From Chionoecetes opilio (Eukaryota; Arthropoda; Malacostraca; Decapoda; Majidae): a stretch of DNA of 64,000 bases. Below the pieces are notes generated by a model. That model worked only from the letters and a program-made list of their open reading frames with translations. It was not told where the DNA came from and made no database searches. The position numbers and the translations under genes were made by a program. The DNA is taken from NCBI GenBank assembly GCA_016584305.1, contig JACEEZ010018830.1, forward strand, positions 1 through 64,000, given 5' to 3'. Below, in pieces: positions 49,423 through 61,628 of the stretch (positions are counted from its first letter, which is position 1; each line of letters starts with the position of its first letter).

Positions 49423-49520
49423 ATTGAGTGATGATGAAGAAAGCTTCATTAAGCATCCCTACAGACCCCTGCGTAAGAAGATGCGCTCAAGCAAGGATGA
49501 AGCATTGCCTCCCATCAATC
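49423..49520 (+). CDS. Host gene, exon a (unknown protein)
   Basis: The acceptor CTTGGCTCTTGTAG and donor CGTAAGTATAT bound 98 nt that are open in one frame. It encodes LSDDEESFIKHPYRPLRKKM, then RSSKDEALPPIN. The first base completes an upstream codon and the last base pairs with GC of exon b to give Arg. Charged, Ser/Lys/Glu-rich sequence suggests a nuclear or regulatory protein, but I do not recognise the family. No upstream exon was found in the window. Confidence 0.75.
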
Positions 49521-50496
49521 GTAAGTATATCTCCACAAGTGCTATATTGCAATATTCCTATACTCATTTGAAGAATTTATCCTCATCCTCATATATAAGG
49601 ATAGTTTGGGTGCAGACTATTGTGGAAATTATCCACTATAGTGACTATACCATCCTCTCAATAATAGAGAGTGGTAGTTTGGTCTCCACCCTTTATAATG
49701 AGGGAGGTGTTGTTTGCTTCCCTCATAGGGAGGAGAGTAGTAATGTATATATAGTTATAATGGTATTGGGTAGAAATTAAGGTAATTTAAGTCAAGTATA
49801 AGTATTGGGCTATGGTAAATAAACAATCCCAGTGGTATTAACCATTATCACCGTAATTAGTAACGACTGGTTATTAGCCGCCGTTATAATATTTTCGCCT
49901 CAGATACGTTGACACGTAGCATAGGTATTCGTGGCGGCCTATCCGCCGCCCGCGGTTCAATTCAGTACACTTCAGATTTCCACGATAGCAAGACCTCTTG
50001 CTAAGCTTATCCGATTAAGACGAGAAGTTGTATATACCACTTGTATATATAAGTTAGACCAAAGGACATGTTTTAGCAACACAGCGAATATCCCGCCGCG
50101 TCAAGCTTGTTGATACCCCCCCTGACGCCAGAAGCCAAAAGACTCAGCTCCGGCCCTGACCAAGCGCGCCACGCCGAGTGCCTGCTCGTGCAATATCTGA
50201 TGAAGTTTCTTCAAGCCATCTCAACCCTCCTATACACCTGATAAGTACCTTAGTTAGTGCTAGCTGGGGTATTGTGTGGGGAAAAAATAGGTTGGGTATT
50301 TTGGAGGTAAGAATTCAATTCAAAATTTACCGCAAATCATAGTTCTGTGTCTTAAAGTTTCCACAGCTATTACCAAACCAATATCGTATGCTACAGATTG
50401 AGGTAGAGATGCCTCTTCCTGCGTATGTATTTGAGGCTTTTATAAGTCTCATATTTTAGAAGTTCGCTATACAAAGATTGGAAAATGTTGTTTCAG

Positions 50497-50591
50497 GCAC
50501 TCTCCAATTCAAGCCGACCTTGCGTTTGGGTTCCCAGAAGTATCTACCTCTCGCCGTCATCGATGAGGAGGATGAGCCAGCCAAGGCAGAA
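50497..50591 (+). CDS. Host gene, exon b
   Basis: The acceptor ATGTTGTTTCAG and donor GAAGTGAGAA bound 95 nt. Joined to exon a it keeps frame and reads TLQFKPTLRLGSQKYLPLAV, then IDEEDEPAKAE. It ends on a codon boundary. The phase match with exons a and c is the main evidence that the three belong to one gene. Confidence 0.78.
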
Positions 50592-50779
50592 GTGAGAATT
50601 GTTGCTATTTATGTTTGCTAGTGGTTGGAATATTTATGCTAGAGAGCTAAAATGGATGGTTTCACCTGCATCTTCAACTGGTACCCCGTTTTCCTAAAGT
50701 AATGTAGTTATCCTGACAATTGTAATAATAACTGAACTGTAATGTATTTAATGTACAAAGTTGCTTCTTATCATTCTAG

Positions 50780-50960
50780 GATATGAAATTCTCGAAGACC
50801 ATGAAGGCCACATATCAAAAGGAGCTAGACACCAGGCAGTCATCTAAAAGCCATAGATATTCATTAAGGCCTCAGGAGCAAGAAGCTGTCCCGAGTACCT
50901 CCACTAAAACCATCCAGCCTAAGCAAAATACTTACTTGAGGCATAAGCATGAAGGTGCAG
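50780..50960 (+). CDS. Host gene, exon c
   Basis: The acceptor TATCATTCTAG and donor GCAGGTAAGTT bound 181 nt, open in frame from exon b. It encodes DMKFSKTMKATYQKELDTRQ, then SSKSHRYSLRPQEQEAVPST and a Lys/Gln-rich segment ending HKHEGA, with one base of the next codon. It is hydrophilic with many Ser, Thr and Lys, and probably disordered. The next exon must start in phase 1 and was not found. A D element with a nested C element starts 133 bp downstream, apparently in the following intron. Confidence 0.78.
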
Positions 50961-51093
50961 GTAAGTTGTAACTGTTCTGTCATATGTGGAATACCCTTTT
51001 CTATCTGTTCTGATCCATACCTATAAGAACATAAGAAAATAAGGAAGCTACAAGAGGCCATGAGACCTACACGAGGGAGTTACTGTTCCTATA

Positions 51094-52470
51094 CAGTAAA
51101 GCCCTTATAACTCGGCACTACTGTATAACTCGGAATTTGATATAACTCGGCATGGCAAAGACCGCGTGTAGGCAGTGAGCTCCAGGGGTGGGATGGTAGG
51201 CCCTGGAGGCTCACTCGAGGGCTGTGATGGTTGGCCCTCGCCCGTGGTGGCACAGGCAGGATTCTTAGAGTGACGCCTGTGATTAGAGGCTCATGCCGCC
51301 CCCTGTGTCCTCCCATGCACTCGCAGTCGAAGGTAGAGTTAATGGACAGGGCATAGTGTTGCAGTAACTAAGTGCTCAAGTGATGTAAAATTAAGTTGTA
51401 AAGGTACAGTACTGTATACAATACAGTACAGAGTTGTGATTATAAAATGATTAAAGTGATACCAGTGTTATAATGCGACTGAGTCCCCCTAACATCTTCT
51501 ACATGTTACAACAAGGCTCCCCTCTCCTTGGATTACATGCCTGCTGCTACCCGTTCATTGGTAAGTGTAGTTTTTATGCTTTTACAGTACAGGGAGGTCC
51601 CGTTATACGAGCATTCGGTATACGAGAATCCGATGATACGAGATGTGTAAATTAGGGTCTATTTTCATTTTACGAGATCAAAAATCCAATGATACGACAT
51701 TCAAACTGGGGTGAGTAAAATTATCAAGTTCAAAATGCGCTCCCTACCACTCCCGGGCTGGACAAAGGGGGATTTGGTTGACTCCAGTGAGGTCACCCCC
51801 AGCAAGCCGTGACCTGAAGGGTAATTATGCATATGGCGCGGCCTGACCTTTAGGGGTAATTAGCAGGTGTGCGGCCCCAACCTTGGGACCGCAGTCAGGT
51901 CACCCCTAGCAAGGCGTGACCTGAAGGGTAATTAAGCATATGGCGCGGCCTGACCTTTAGGGGTAATTAGCAGGTGTGCGGCCCCAACCTTGGGACCACT
52001 ACACTACCTTCTCTTGTATCACGCGGCGTCCCCTACATTACAACGTCTTTTTTGCTTGTTATGCATGTTTTTTGTTTAATTAATGTGCAGTTATGTTATT
52101 TTGTGTGCTATTTTCTCTTTCAGAATGCTTTTTCTACAGAATAGGTAGTACAGTGTGGGTAATATAGACGCTGTGTGTTTGTTGTGTTTGCTTAGTTTAT
52201 TTTAGCTTGAAAAACATGTCTTTTTTTTTCCTTTTTTTTTTAAATTGATGGGGTCCTGGAACCAAACCTATATTTACCATTAGTTATGTGTTTCGTTATA
52301 CGAGATTTCGCTTTACGAGTATGCCAGGTGGAACCTAACTGCTCGTATCTTCGAGACCTCCCTGTACTGTAATTTTTTTTTTTTTTTTTTCACCCATATC
52401 AGAGGAGGACATTGCATAACTCGGCACATTGAATAACTATAACCTATCGTGCCGAGTATAAGGTTTACTG
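51094..52470 (+). mobile_element. Element D, copy 2 (non-autonomous), interrupted by element C
   Basis: The left end CAGTAAAGCCCTTATAACTC and the right end GAGTATAAGGTTTACTG are inverted repeats bordered by TA on each side (51092-51093, 52471-52472). The terminal sequence is Tigger-like. Removal of the nested C element leaves about 600 bp without a transposase. Confidence 0.82.
51590..52364 (+). mobile_element. Element C, copy 4, nested in element D
   Basis: Ends CAGGGAGGTCCCGTTATACG and CGTATCTTCGAGACCTCCCTG-type sequence, with TA on both sides (51588-51589, 52365-52366). It carries two direct copies of the 108-bp module (about 51770-52000). It is the cleanest C copy. Confidence 0.88.
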
Positions 52471-52473
52471 TAG

Positions 52474-53045
52474 TAGTGTTATGAGATCCATATTCCATCC
52501 AGTCACTTCCACATCCTATTTGATGAGATATGAATACTATATGAAATTAGACTTTGGATATGAGATTAAGTACTAATTGTAATTACTATATTTAGTTTAA
52601 ACTTAAAGGTTTTTAAAANTTGCTGGTTAATAATGTTTTTTTTTTTTTTTTGAGTTATTAGTAAATAGCAAATATGTTCTACTGCAGTTAATAATCTAAT
52701 TACAGTTACAACCAATACACGGACGGTGGTTTTAAGTATCCTGAACATTGCGTTCTCATCATAAAGACTATTCATAACAGCTACAACAGCCGACGGAAAT
52801 TAAAATTAACATAAGGGGTCTGTGGGGGTGACTCTCCCAGTGTGGTTAGGTGATCAATGCCCAAGTTAGGTTGGTGAAATGACAGGGGGGTCTGTGGGGG
52901 CGCAGTACACCCCGTCATGTCAATAGAAAGTATTGGTCAATAGAAAGTATTGGTTGAAACTGCATATTTACCATATAATGCATTCCAAAGCACGTAGTCA
53001 TAATCGTCCTCAACTGATAGATCAGACAATAATTTGCCTACGGTA
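52474..53045. other. No gene recognised
   Basis: AT-rich at first, with an N at 52619 and a poly-T run; then two GGGGTCTGTGGGGG strings about 75 bp apart near 52815 and 52890. No coding exon seen. Confidence 0.5.
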
Positions 53046-53499
53046 GTTGGCGGTGTAGCGATCTGACTAGCTAGCCTTTGCCCGAGTAGCTACACTGTAC
53101 AAATACGCGTCACTCACGGAACTGAAGCACTGCTCCCTGGGTAAATAGTTGTTTGACAATGTATACCAATTGTGATCCTGGGTAAAACATGGTGGAAGCA
53201 TTGAATGTAGAGTAGTAATTAAAGTAGAACATAGAACATTTCAAGCGAATGTGCCTTTGTCTAGATCACTATACCCTACCCGTATACTGAAACACTGCTC
53301 CCTGGGGTGAATAGTTGTTTGAAAATGTGTACTGTCAAACAACTATTCACCCAGGGAGCAGTGTTTCAGTATACGGGTAGGGTACGGTATAGTGATCTAC
53401 CCAGGGAGCAGTGTTTCAGTGCCGCGCGTGACGCGTATTGGTGCAGTGTAGCTACTCGGGCAAAGCCTAACTAGTCAGATCGCTACAGCGGCCATCAAC
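53046..53499. mobile_element. Nested palindromic (foldback-like) sequence
   Basis: The outer arms are 53046-53104 and 53446-53499: GTAGCGATCTGACTAG and TTTGCCCGAGTAGCTACACT against their inverses. An inner, nearly perfect hairpin lies at 53264-53322 and 53335-53397, with ACTGAAACACTGCTCCCTGG in the stem and a 12-nt loop. The same CTGCTCCCTGGG motif also occurs in the outer part. No ORF. Confidence 0.8.
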
Positions 53500-53539
53500 T
53501 CCTGCGGAATATTTACCTTTCAGGATTAATCCTATGTTC

Positions 53540-53930
53540 CCTGGTGATGTCCTATGATGCAATCACAGACGTGGCAGCTGATCTGTCTTCTTCAGGAAGG
53601 CACAGGTGAGGCAGAAGACAGCGTGTTGCCGTGAGGGGAAGACGCCAGCAGGGTGGGCAGGTCAGGGTGTGCCTTTCAGGGCTAGGAGTTGAGAGTAGAA
53701 CACTATACGGTGGGCGTGGAAGCTTGGACACTGCTGCAGCAAGTGTACAGTAATCTCCGGGACGCTCCTGCACCAGGGGCAGTGAGGACAGGGGATATAC
53801 GCAGGTGGTGTAGCTGAGCTGTGAAGATTCCGTGGTTGGGGCGCGCGCGGTTTGTTGACGTTCTTGAGGAGTCGGCGCTAAAATCCGGATTCCAGTGATA
53901 CCAACACAGGAACATTGTTGCCAATACACC
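53540..53930 (-). pseudogene. C-terminal fragment of a non-LTR retrotransposon ORF2
   Basis: One minus-strand frame reads CPHCPWCRSVPEITVHLLQQ, then CPSFHAHRIVFYSQLLALKG and PSRQHAVFCLTCAFLKKTDQ, LPRL, stop. The Cys-Cys-His-Cys pattern with the following HR and R residues is the zinc finger found at the C-terminus of many arthropod LINE reverse-transcriptase proteins. The preceding residues are basic and Pro-rich. Reverse transcriptase and endonuclease domains are absent, as usual for a 5'-truncated copy, though here the start is hidden by the neighbouring LTR fragment. A second tail lies at 35830-35960. Confidence 0.75.
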
Positions 53931-54059
53931 GCCGCGTGAAACCTCAACCAACTCCCTTTCTGTTCACTCTCGGTAACGATTTGAAGGTTCTACCGCGACC
54001 TTACCTTCGTCGGTACGTCGTCGTTCTACCGCCTACCGTCATGACTCTCGGTACGGGCC

Positions 54060-54706
54060 ACTGTGTCTCTGTTTACACGCGCCACTGTCTTTCAACCCAA
54101 CACCGCTGTCTCACTGCACCAGCGAACAGACTCTCCGTCTCTCCACAACACACTGTACAACGCAAACGTCTCACAGGGCGCCGCCCTCCACGCCACTGAG
54201 TCACTGTCTCTCTCAATACACTTCTGTAACCGCGCTACACACTCACCCAGTCTTTCACCCCGCTGTGTATCCTCGCTACACAGTCTCCGCCCCACAACAC
54301 AAGTTAGTCTCTCAAAGGGCACCGCCCTTTGAGCCGTGACCCCACCCCACAGTCGCCGCCACTGAGTTTGAAGGCCACGCCGTGCCCAACACAGGGCCAC
54401 TCTCGTCCCCCTTCCAACAGAAGAGGGAGACGCGCCTTTTCCAGGGCAGGTAATGCGGGGCGCCGCGTCACGGAACCCTTGTGTGGGCGGGAAAGCCTCC
54501 TGTCCACCCGCTCTTAGCTGTGTCTATTCTACCCTCTTCCAATCCGCCAGCCAGCACCACGTCGTTCCCCCCCATCTCTGGGCCAAGGAGGTAAAGGAGT
54601 GGCGACCCGACCATTGTGTCGAACCCCCGCCAGCGAGACCCCAGAGGTAGAGACGAAGGACCCTTGTCTGTTTCGCTAGTAGATAGCGAAACAAGGCCAT
54701 CGTAAA
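54060..54706 (-). mobile_element. Diverged solo LTR fragment of the 44.6-kb LTR family
   Basis: The right part, CAGTCGCCGCCACTGAGTTT through GCCAGCGAGACCCCAGAGGT to ACAAGGCCATCGTAAAA, follows the end of the LTR at 45220-45589. The left part has ACTGTCTCTCTC and GGGCGCCGCC motifs in a different arrangement, without the 75-bp tandem units. No internal region follows. Confidence 0.75.
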
Positions 54707-55374
54707 ATATATTCATCATGAAGTATGCATTCCGTGAGGTTATTGATATACTCAGCAGTTGTCATTCTCTGACATTATATGGTAATACAAAGATTCTACG
54801 ATGCCTTTTAGATGGATCACAACCCTCTTATGACCGGGCTGGTTTCACACAGTTAATCTTGACAAGCTGATTCCAATCGGCAACACTAACTGGACACATA
54901 CATTTCCACACTATGGGTGGGATAGGCAAGGTGTCACAACACAAGGACAGTTAACAAAAAACTTTGAAAGCGTCAACAAAACTTAAAGGGCAAGAAATTC
55001 AGTGGATCATATGGGGATGATTCCACTGAAGAATTTACAAGAAACCCCAAAACATCAGGATTTAAATCTGTATTTATTAGTCCCCTAGAACAATGTGTAG
55101 TGTCAAAATGAACATCTACACCGTTGCACCATTATGTAGTGCCACCTTGGGAGTGTACTCTATACCAGGTCATGGTACTCCCTGCCACACCACATTAAGT
55201 GGGGAAAAATATATAAAATGAATAAAAATAAAAGATTAGAAAAATAGTAAGTACGGTTGGATTTGTAAGACAACGCGTTAATATATTTTAATTATAATAT
55301 ATTGAACTCTTTTACTGTCTAACTGGTAATTATTATACATTCACAAGTTATCTTAATTAAGTCTTCCTTCCTCT
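54707..55374. other. No gene recognised
   Basis: Ordinary AT-moderate sequence without recognised repeats or exons. Confidence 0.5.
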
Positions 55375-55660
55375 AGCGTACGCACGCGAAATGCTCAAGT
55401 CGTATCCGAACTATAGTTTACTATCTTGGTAACTTCGGTGCACTGTCACCACATTAACGATACGCACACGTTAATGCTCAAGTCGTAATCACATATATTA
55501 GTTTACTACTTGGGTAACTTCGCGCATGTTACCACTCTAACGATACGCCATGCGTAATTGCTCAAGTCGCATCCTAATATAGGTTAAGATCTTGGGAAAT
55601 TCAGTCGACCACTTTACCCTTAAACGATACGCAAATGTTAATGCAAGTCGTTAATCCTAA
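55375..55660 (+). repeat. ~82-bp tandem repeat, about four units
   Basis: Units begin near 55377, 55457, 55540 and 55625 with CGATACGCACACGTTAATGC followed by TCAAGTCG. They also share ATATNNGTTTACTACTTGGG and TAACTTCG. Units are diverged by small indels. Confidence 0.8.
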
Positions 55661-56225
55661 TATAATGGATACGTAGTGTATCCACTTCAAACGTTTCCCT
55701 TTCACTTATTTTTCTATCTTTTTCTCCTTGTCTGCACGGCTGGCTGTAGATAGGTGGTAATGCCCCACTGCTAATTAGTGAGCGCTGGCCATGGTCCGCC
55801 AACAGAATCCTACCTTGGGACCCTAAGTAATACACTTCAGAGTACTGGTCAACAAAAGGAATACACGTAAGTAATGTCCTACACTCTCTAGTTAACAACA
55901 ATTTCATAAAATACCTTTAACAAGGCGAGAAGATCACCTCCCACAGGCGACTTTAACTCAATGAACGCGAGCTGCCTTCTAAAATTACTCCTAACTAGAA
56001 TCCCTGTGCTCACTCGTTCGCTACGTGTCTACATTACTACTGGCTTAAAATATAGCACTAACAGTGATAAGGACTGAGGCGTGGAGGAAAATTCCTCGTA
56101 GCCTATTGATACTTATGTGTTATTTCATCTCTAACCCCGATTAATTGTAATTTCCTCGCGGTACAAAGGACAAATGCATACAAACCATTCTAAAGTGGCA
56201 AAGGTCTCTGGATAACATTGGTAAC
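55661..56225. other. No gene recognised
   Basis: No exon or repeat family identified. The sequence leads into the decayed ORF that starts near 56226. Confidence 0.45.
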
Positions 56226-57442
56226 CCAAATTCACTCTTGTGACAGCATGAGGACAACCCACCTGGAGTGGATTATGCAAGGAGTTATGGAGAGGATATG
56301 ATCATGAGATACAGCAGAATAGTAATCTCCTTTTATTCGACACGATCATCTAATCTCAGCACATTTACTCTGCCCTTTCTTTTGCACAGTCACTTTATTG
56401 AAAAAATATCTTGGATGTGTCCCGTTACTTTATGCCAACCACTATATATAAAAGCTGCAGAGATGGTTGAACATCTTCATCAAAACTCTCAGCAAGTATT
56501 TGTACAGAATTAGGTGTTTCACATGTTAATGTCATTATATGGGATCCATCGGACATGTCATGTCAGGAAGTGGCTGAATAACTTGTGGAAACTGTGTATG
56601 CACCAATTCAGTTAGTTCCCAAATGTTAACTGTGCATGATATGGCAGTGTGCCATTTGCTGAGCACAAGTCTATATTCTGCTGCCTTAATATCAGTGATG
56701 TTGCGAAACTCATGAATGCCTAGCTGCATAGATTTATCAAAAGTTCATGCTCTCCATAACTCTCTTGAAAGGAGAATGTTCAACAGTATGTGAAGGAGAT
56801 ATTCTTTGGCTCAGTTCTCTGGAATAAAATTGATGATCTTATAGGAGGAACTTTCCAATAACAGCAGAACTGGCAAGTTGTGGTTGAATTATGAAATTTG
56901 TTAATACCATCAAGCTATTGCTCTATGCAGAAACGAAACTGGAAATTGGGAGTGCAACTGCACTTGCTTCTAAATGATTCCATTGTTCCATGCTGTGGTC
57001 ATCTGTTCCTATGCAAAATGTGCACGCCTGTATCTTACACCAATATGCAAAATGTCAGAAGCAATCATGCCAGGCAGACCTTTTTAGGAAGTTCACTGAG
57101 AGGGGCTCCTTTACTGTTCGCCGTTCAGACTATTTCTGTGGAGGAAACTTCTCAGATCAAGTTATGAGCAAGATTGATGAGGACTGTGAAACATCTGGAG
57201 GGATGGACACATGGCAGTGGAATAAAGGACAGATCACATTGAACAAGTGTGTTTAATGCCACCTCAGTGTAATTCTGATGTGTGGTTACGCTGAGAAGTT
57301 TACTGGCGTACACACGGTTCTCTTCAGAACAACACAAAGACCTGAGACCTAGTAGTAAGGCACAAGACGAAGAAGCATTTGAACACAATAGTAGAGTTTG
57401 TAGGTGCCTGCTCTCCCTTGTTCTCATATCGGATAAGATAAA
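56226..57442 (+). pseudogene. 5' half of a decayed, repeated uncharacterised ORF (PIN/FEN-like family)
   Basis: Short open pieces in changing frames line up with a large protein family I know from many arthropod, cnidarian and fish genomes as a repeated uncharacterised ORF. Pieces include PLYIKAAEMVEHLHQNSQQV and GVFHMLMS, then NLWKLCMHQF, a RTGKLW piece, GSFTVRRSDYF with a W-to-C change, then SDQVMSKIDEDCETSGGM and SSEQHKDLRPSSKAQDEEAF. Many frameshifts and stops show it is dead. It continues at 61889 after an LTR-retrotransposon insertion. The family's biochemical role is not established to my knowledge. Confidence 0.7.
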
Positions 57443-57698
57443 TGTGATGAGTGGGATAAAGTAACTTAACCTTTCTCTAAGGCTTACTCAGCAATAAACA
57501 CAGAGCTGTGTACAGAGGGAGTCGCTGAGACGTTGAAACTGGACTCCAGAGGTGAGGATGCCAACTTACACTTCCGATGGTAGTATCTCGAAGCTTCTAA
57601 ACGTTTGCTATGAAATCAGTGAAGCCTTACATTATAGTGAAACAAATGAGACATTGAACGAGATAACAACCATAACCTCTAAAACTACAAACACCACA
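57443..57698 (-). repeat. 3' LTR of the Gypsy-like element
   Basis: Partner of 61629-61888, with many small indels between them. This implies an old insertion. Confidence 0.75.
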
Positions 57699-57989
57699 TT
57701 CTCCCCTCTTAAAAAAAATGAAACTACAAATAAAAAAAAATGGAACATGCACAAATTAAAAAACATAAGTATGCCTTTAATTACAAAACCATAGCGGGGC
57801 TTGCTAACTCTGGTGCACCGCCTAAGTGGTTGAACAACTTAGTCCCCAGGAGACGGAAGACGTCATCAGCATGTCTGTAGGCCCAAAGGGTTCCAACATT
57901 GTCGAGAACAGGATCATTTGTTCCAGAAGGTTCTCCCAGTCTCGATCAGTGGTCCTCTCTTCCACGGTAAAAACAGGGGTAGTTTTCTA

Positions 57990-58883
57990 CAGGTGTTACA
58001 AGTCCCGGATTCTGCAGTGTATGTCTCCTGGCCGGGGCCTAGGAATTTTGGGAGTAGGAGCCAAGTCCTTCGTGGACACGTATACTCTTTCCGTGCAGGA
58101 TAGCGTTATATGGCGTAGTAAGGGTAGCATACGCAAAATCAACTTCCTACCCAGTGGATCAGACTGGGTGCGAACAAACTTCCGCAGCAGGACGGGTCGG
58201 GCGTAGTAAGCCAGATGGTAAAGAATACCCATTTTAAACGAATTCCTAGGGAATGAAACAATCTTCGTGAGGAGTTTGGTTGGTGGCAGTACAAAGGAAG
58301 AGACTAATAGAATGAAGTACGTATCTAAAACTAGTTCCCCATTGACATTCTGCAAGTTGAGTGATCTGCGAAGCTAAAAACGCACAGTTTTCCAGATGGC
58401 TGCCAATTTCTCGGAATTGTCATTTCCAGATCAGGGTGATAGGGAGTAGATGGGGTCATGATAACACCGTGGACTCATTAAGAAAAGAATTCAGAGCTTC
58501 GCGGAGACATGAACTGTGTTCCTCGGTGGAATGAATTAAGAGGGCAGCCAAAAATAGAGAAACCAATTTGCGGAAACAGATATGAGCATACATATCTGAG
58601 CATGGGAAAGCAAAGGGGCATAGGAGTATCATCAACCATTACCAGGATGGTATTTGTTCTTAGTAGAGGAGAGTTTTGGGCCTGTGAAATCTACAGAAAT
58701 GCGGTCAAAGGGTTGCAGGCGCCGGATGAGTTTTACTAGCTGGAGGTATAAAGAACTGTGGTTTTCAGTACAGAAGAACAGGACACTGAGAGCAAACTTT
58801 CTTACGTCTTCTAAAGAAGCCAAGTTCTTTAATCTTACCAAAAGATTAGAGCCTAGTGATTCGGATTGACAAAGAGACAGCAT
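57990..58883 (-). pseudogene. Integrase remnant of the Gypsy-like element
   Basis: The minus strand contains LQPFDRISVDFTGPK and STKNKY, which is the first-Asp motif of Gypsy integrases (Asp near 58690). Downstream broken pieces include GTQFMS followed by SEFFLNES, matching the second-Asp region, and PVLLRKFVRTQSDPL and VSTKDLAP near the C-terminus. Upstream, SLEDVRKFALS resembles the zinc-binding N-terminal part. Several frameshifts and stops make it inactive. Confidence 0.7.
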
Positions 58884-60559
58884 GTATTGCTTCAGAGAGG
58901 CGGAATTGGTTCTAGCGGCACAGAAACACGCACGTGATAGTGTGTCACAGGACCAATTTCGAGCCAGGCGGTACTAATATCGTCCAAGTATTCAGAGAGC
59001 CCAGGCGCCATCTCAGGATCTTATTCCATTTTAATTTTAGAGGAGTGACTGGAATGAACAGGAAAAGGAACAGCTTTGTGGTCAGTGATATAGTGAATCT
59101 TCTGCCAATATGAAAAGCCTCCACTTACGTACTGCTTCTTATGATGGCGGACAGCTCTCTCTCTTAGCAAGGTGAAATCTTGAGCTGGTCAGGTCCTGGA
59201 GAAAAAATACAGGCGACCGAGCTGGGAGAGAGTGGCTGCTGGAAGACAGAGAAGCGTTAGTCTATTTGAAGATGGCAGGGTTCATGAAAAGCAGCTAATG
59301 AGGCTGTAGCAATTCTTCCTTGAGTGCTTATCGAAAAATTAACAGCTCTGAGCAAAGAGGAAACAGATGCACTATTGCAGAATGCGCTTAAGAGTAGCCT
59401 GATCCAAATTGAATAATATGAGAAGAGGCCAAGAGCTGTTTAAGAGAAGCAAAGTTATTCCAGGTATAGGATAATTCTATAGTGTCTGATGCGATCAAGG
59501 TTCAGTCAGGCCGTAGGGAACCCCATTAGAGATTACTATATCCAAGATAGGTGATAGAAGAATAACAGATGATGGAGGACAACACTGTACTGACACTTGC
59601 TTCATATGTGTAAAGAGAGCAAGTCTATACTTAGAGCAGCCTCCTAAAAGCACTGAAGTGGATAATTACCTATCATGGTCACCCTTTACCTTCCACCCAC
59701 ATATAATTTACTCTCATCGAGTACGCAATATGTTGTTGCTTTCAAACCACAGTCAGCATCCATATGATCGAATCCATGACTCTCTGGGAAAAACAGCGAC
59801 AGAATTAGTTAGGTCAAAAAGGATCCTCCTAAATGAGACTATGGAATAAAGTCCATCAGCCCAAAGGAGTATACTGTTTCTGAAGATTCTTTTAAGAGGC
59901 AATTGCATAATAAGCACACTTTTAAAATCAATCTTACTAGAATTCTGTACTCCCCTAAAGCCAAATTTTATGCACTATAAAGCATGAGAAAAAACGAGTG
60001 CAATGGAGAGCCATTCAACTGCGGTTAAGCGATTTATAGGTTCTGATATAGTACAACTACCAGTGGGTCGTTTGTGCCCCTTTCATCATTTAGAACTAGC
60101 ACTGCGCTCTCCAGGGGGGTTGGCTCTTTCTATTATGCCTCACATTTGTAATGAGACGGTACCCTCTCAAATGCATAAAATCTTACATCAGACTTTGTGA
60201 AACACTGGTGAGTGCGGTATAGAATGACTATAAGACTCATCAATATCAGGAGCAAGATTAGAGGTTAACAGAGAAGCGGATCAATGGCCATACACGCTAC
60301 ACCACATATAGTTAGTTTAGGTAACGAGCCCCTCTTAAAGTGAATTCCAAGCCTGATGCTCTATCCATAACGTCTTGCCATAAGACTGATAACAGCCTCG
60401 GGAACAAGTTGAGGAAGCACACGAGAGAAGAGTTTAAATGAGTGAAATAGTGTTCATTCACAGTTAAATTAACAAAGCAATGTACCTATAAGTAGTGAGA
60501 CCTTGAGAGGCAGGCAATGAGTAAACATCAGCCTTCGAAGGGTATACAGGAAAGTATCC

Positions 60560-60970
60560 AAACTCATTTACAAAACCTCTGGGTGGGAATCGAAGATAAT
60601 GGAGCTGTCACTGTCAATCAGGAAATTCACTTGCAAAGTCAAAATTAACACTTACAGGGATAGTAGAAACTGCGGGGCAGTAGTAACAGAAGCTAATACT
60701 GGAGTATCAGCAACATGAGGAGAAGGGACCGCCCCCCCCCACGTTCTCACACGGGGATACACTGAGCAGGAGAAGGCGGTCAGATCTTAAGCAGATCCAC
60801 CAAAACAGCAGCAGCAGAAGTAGAGAGGACCCTTCTTGATTTACAATTGTGCCAGCTCTACAGGACACTGGCAAAATGTCTTTCTGCCACAATGTGGCCA
60901 CACAGAGGATCGAGCCAGGACAGCGAGACGGGGATGCCGCCTTCAACCGCAAAAGAAGCAAATTTTCGGC
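60560..60970 (-). pseudogene. Gag zinc-knuckle and protease remnants of the Gypsy-like element
   Basis: The minus strand reads CFFCG, then RHPR, then CPxS with VW/C and HCGRK plus an HFASV piece in another frame. This is a double CCHC knuckle broken by frameshifts (60850-60965). Farther on, near 60600, LIDSDSS resembles the LIDSGSS aspartic-protease active site. Together they fix the element's direction. Confidence 0.6.
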
Positions 60971-61628
60971 CTGGGAAACAGCAGAGAGGTTTCGGTGGTA
61001 AGATGAAGGGTACAGGAGTTAGTAACATCAGCAGCAGCGAGAACTTAGATCCCAGAGACTGAGGCAACGAGTATCCTCAGCGTTACGAGAGGCGGATCGA
61101 GGGCTTCGAGCAAGCCTGGACATTTTCACTTAATAGTCGATGATTTCTTCTCAGTAGTCGTTGAGTTGACAGGAGAGGCTAGACCAGTTATGAAGGCATC
61201 TCGAAACGGCATCTTGTTGTTATAGGTGTCAGCTGTTTACTTGCTTGAAGTCGCAGTCTTTAGACAGCGACTTAGGCGACAGGAGGAAGGAGTCGATGGA
61301 ACTCAATAGTCAGTTGTCTGCGTGTAGCATTGATGCATGGCGAAATAAGTTCTTTGGCTTCACGTTACACAGATTCTTCACAGCACTTGGATGGCTTCTT
61401 CATATGTAGTGCAGTCGGTGATGTGATATGAGTAATAGCTTCGGGGTGAGATGTAATTGATGAGAAGCTTGAGTTTGGTCCGGTGCGGCGAGATTGACTG
61501 GTATGAAGTTGGGGAAGTGCAGAGCCAGTGAGTCCATTGAGCAGACGTGGTGTCTTGCGCGCCTTCGACCGTTCTGGTCGTAGTAGCTTTCAATATCCAG
61601 CAGAGGCAGATGGTTATGCTGAGTAAAT

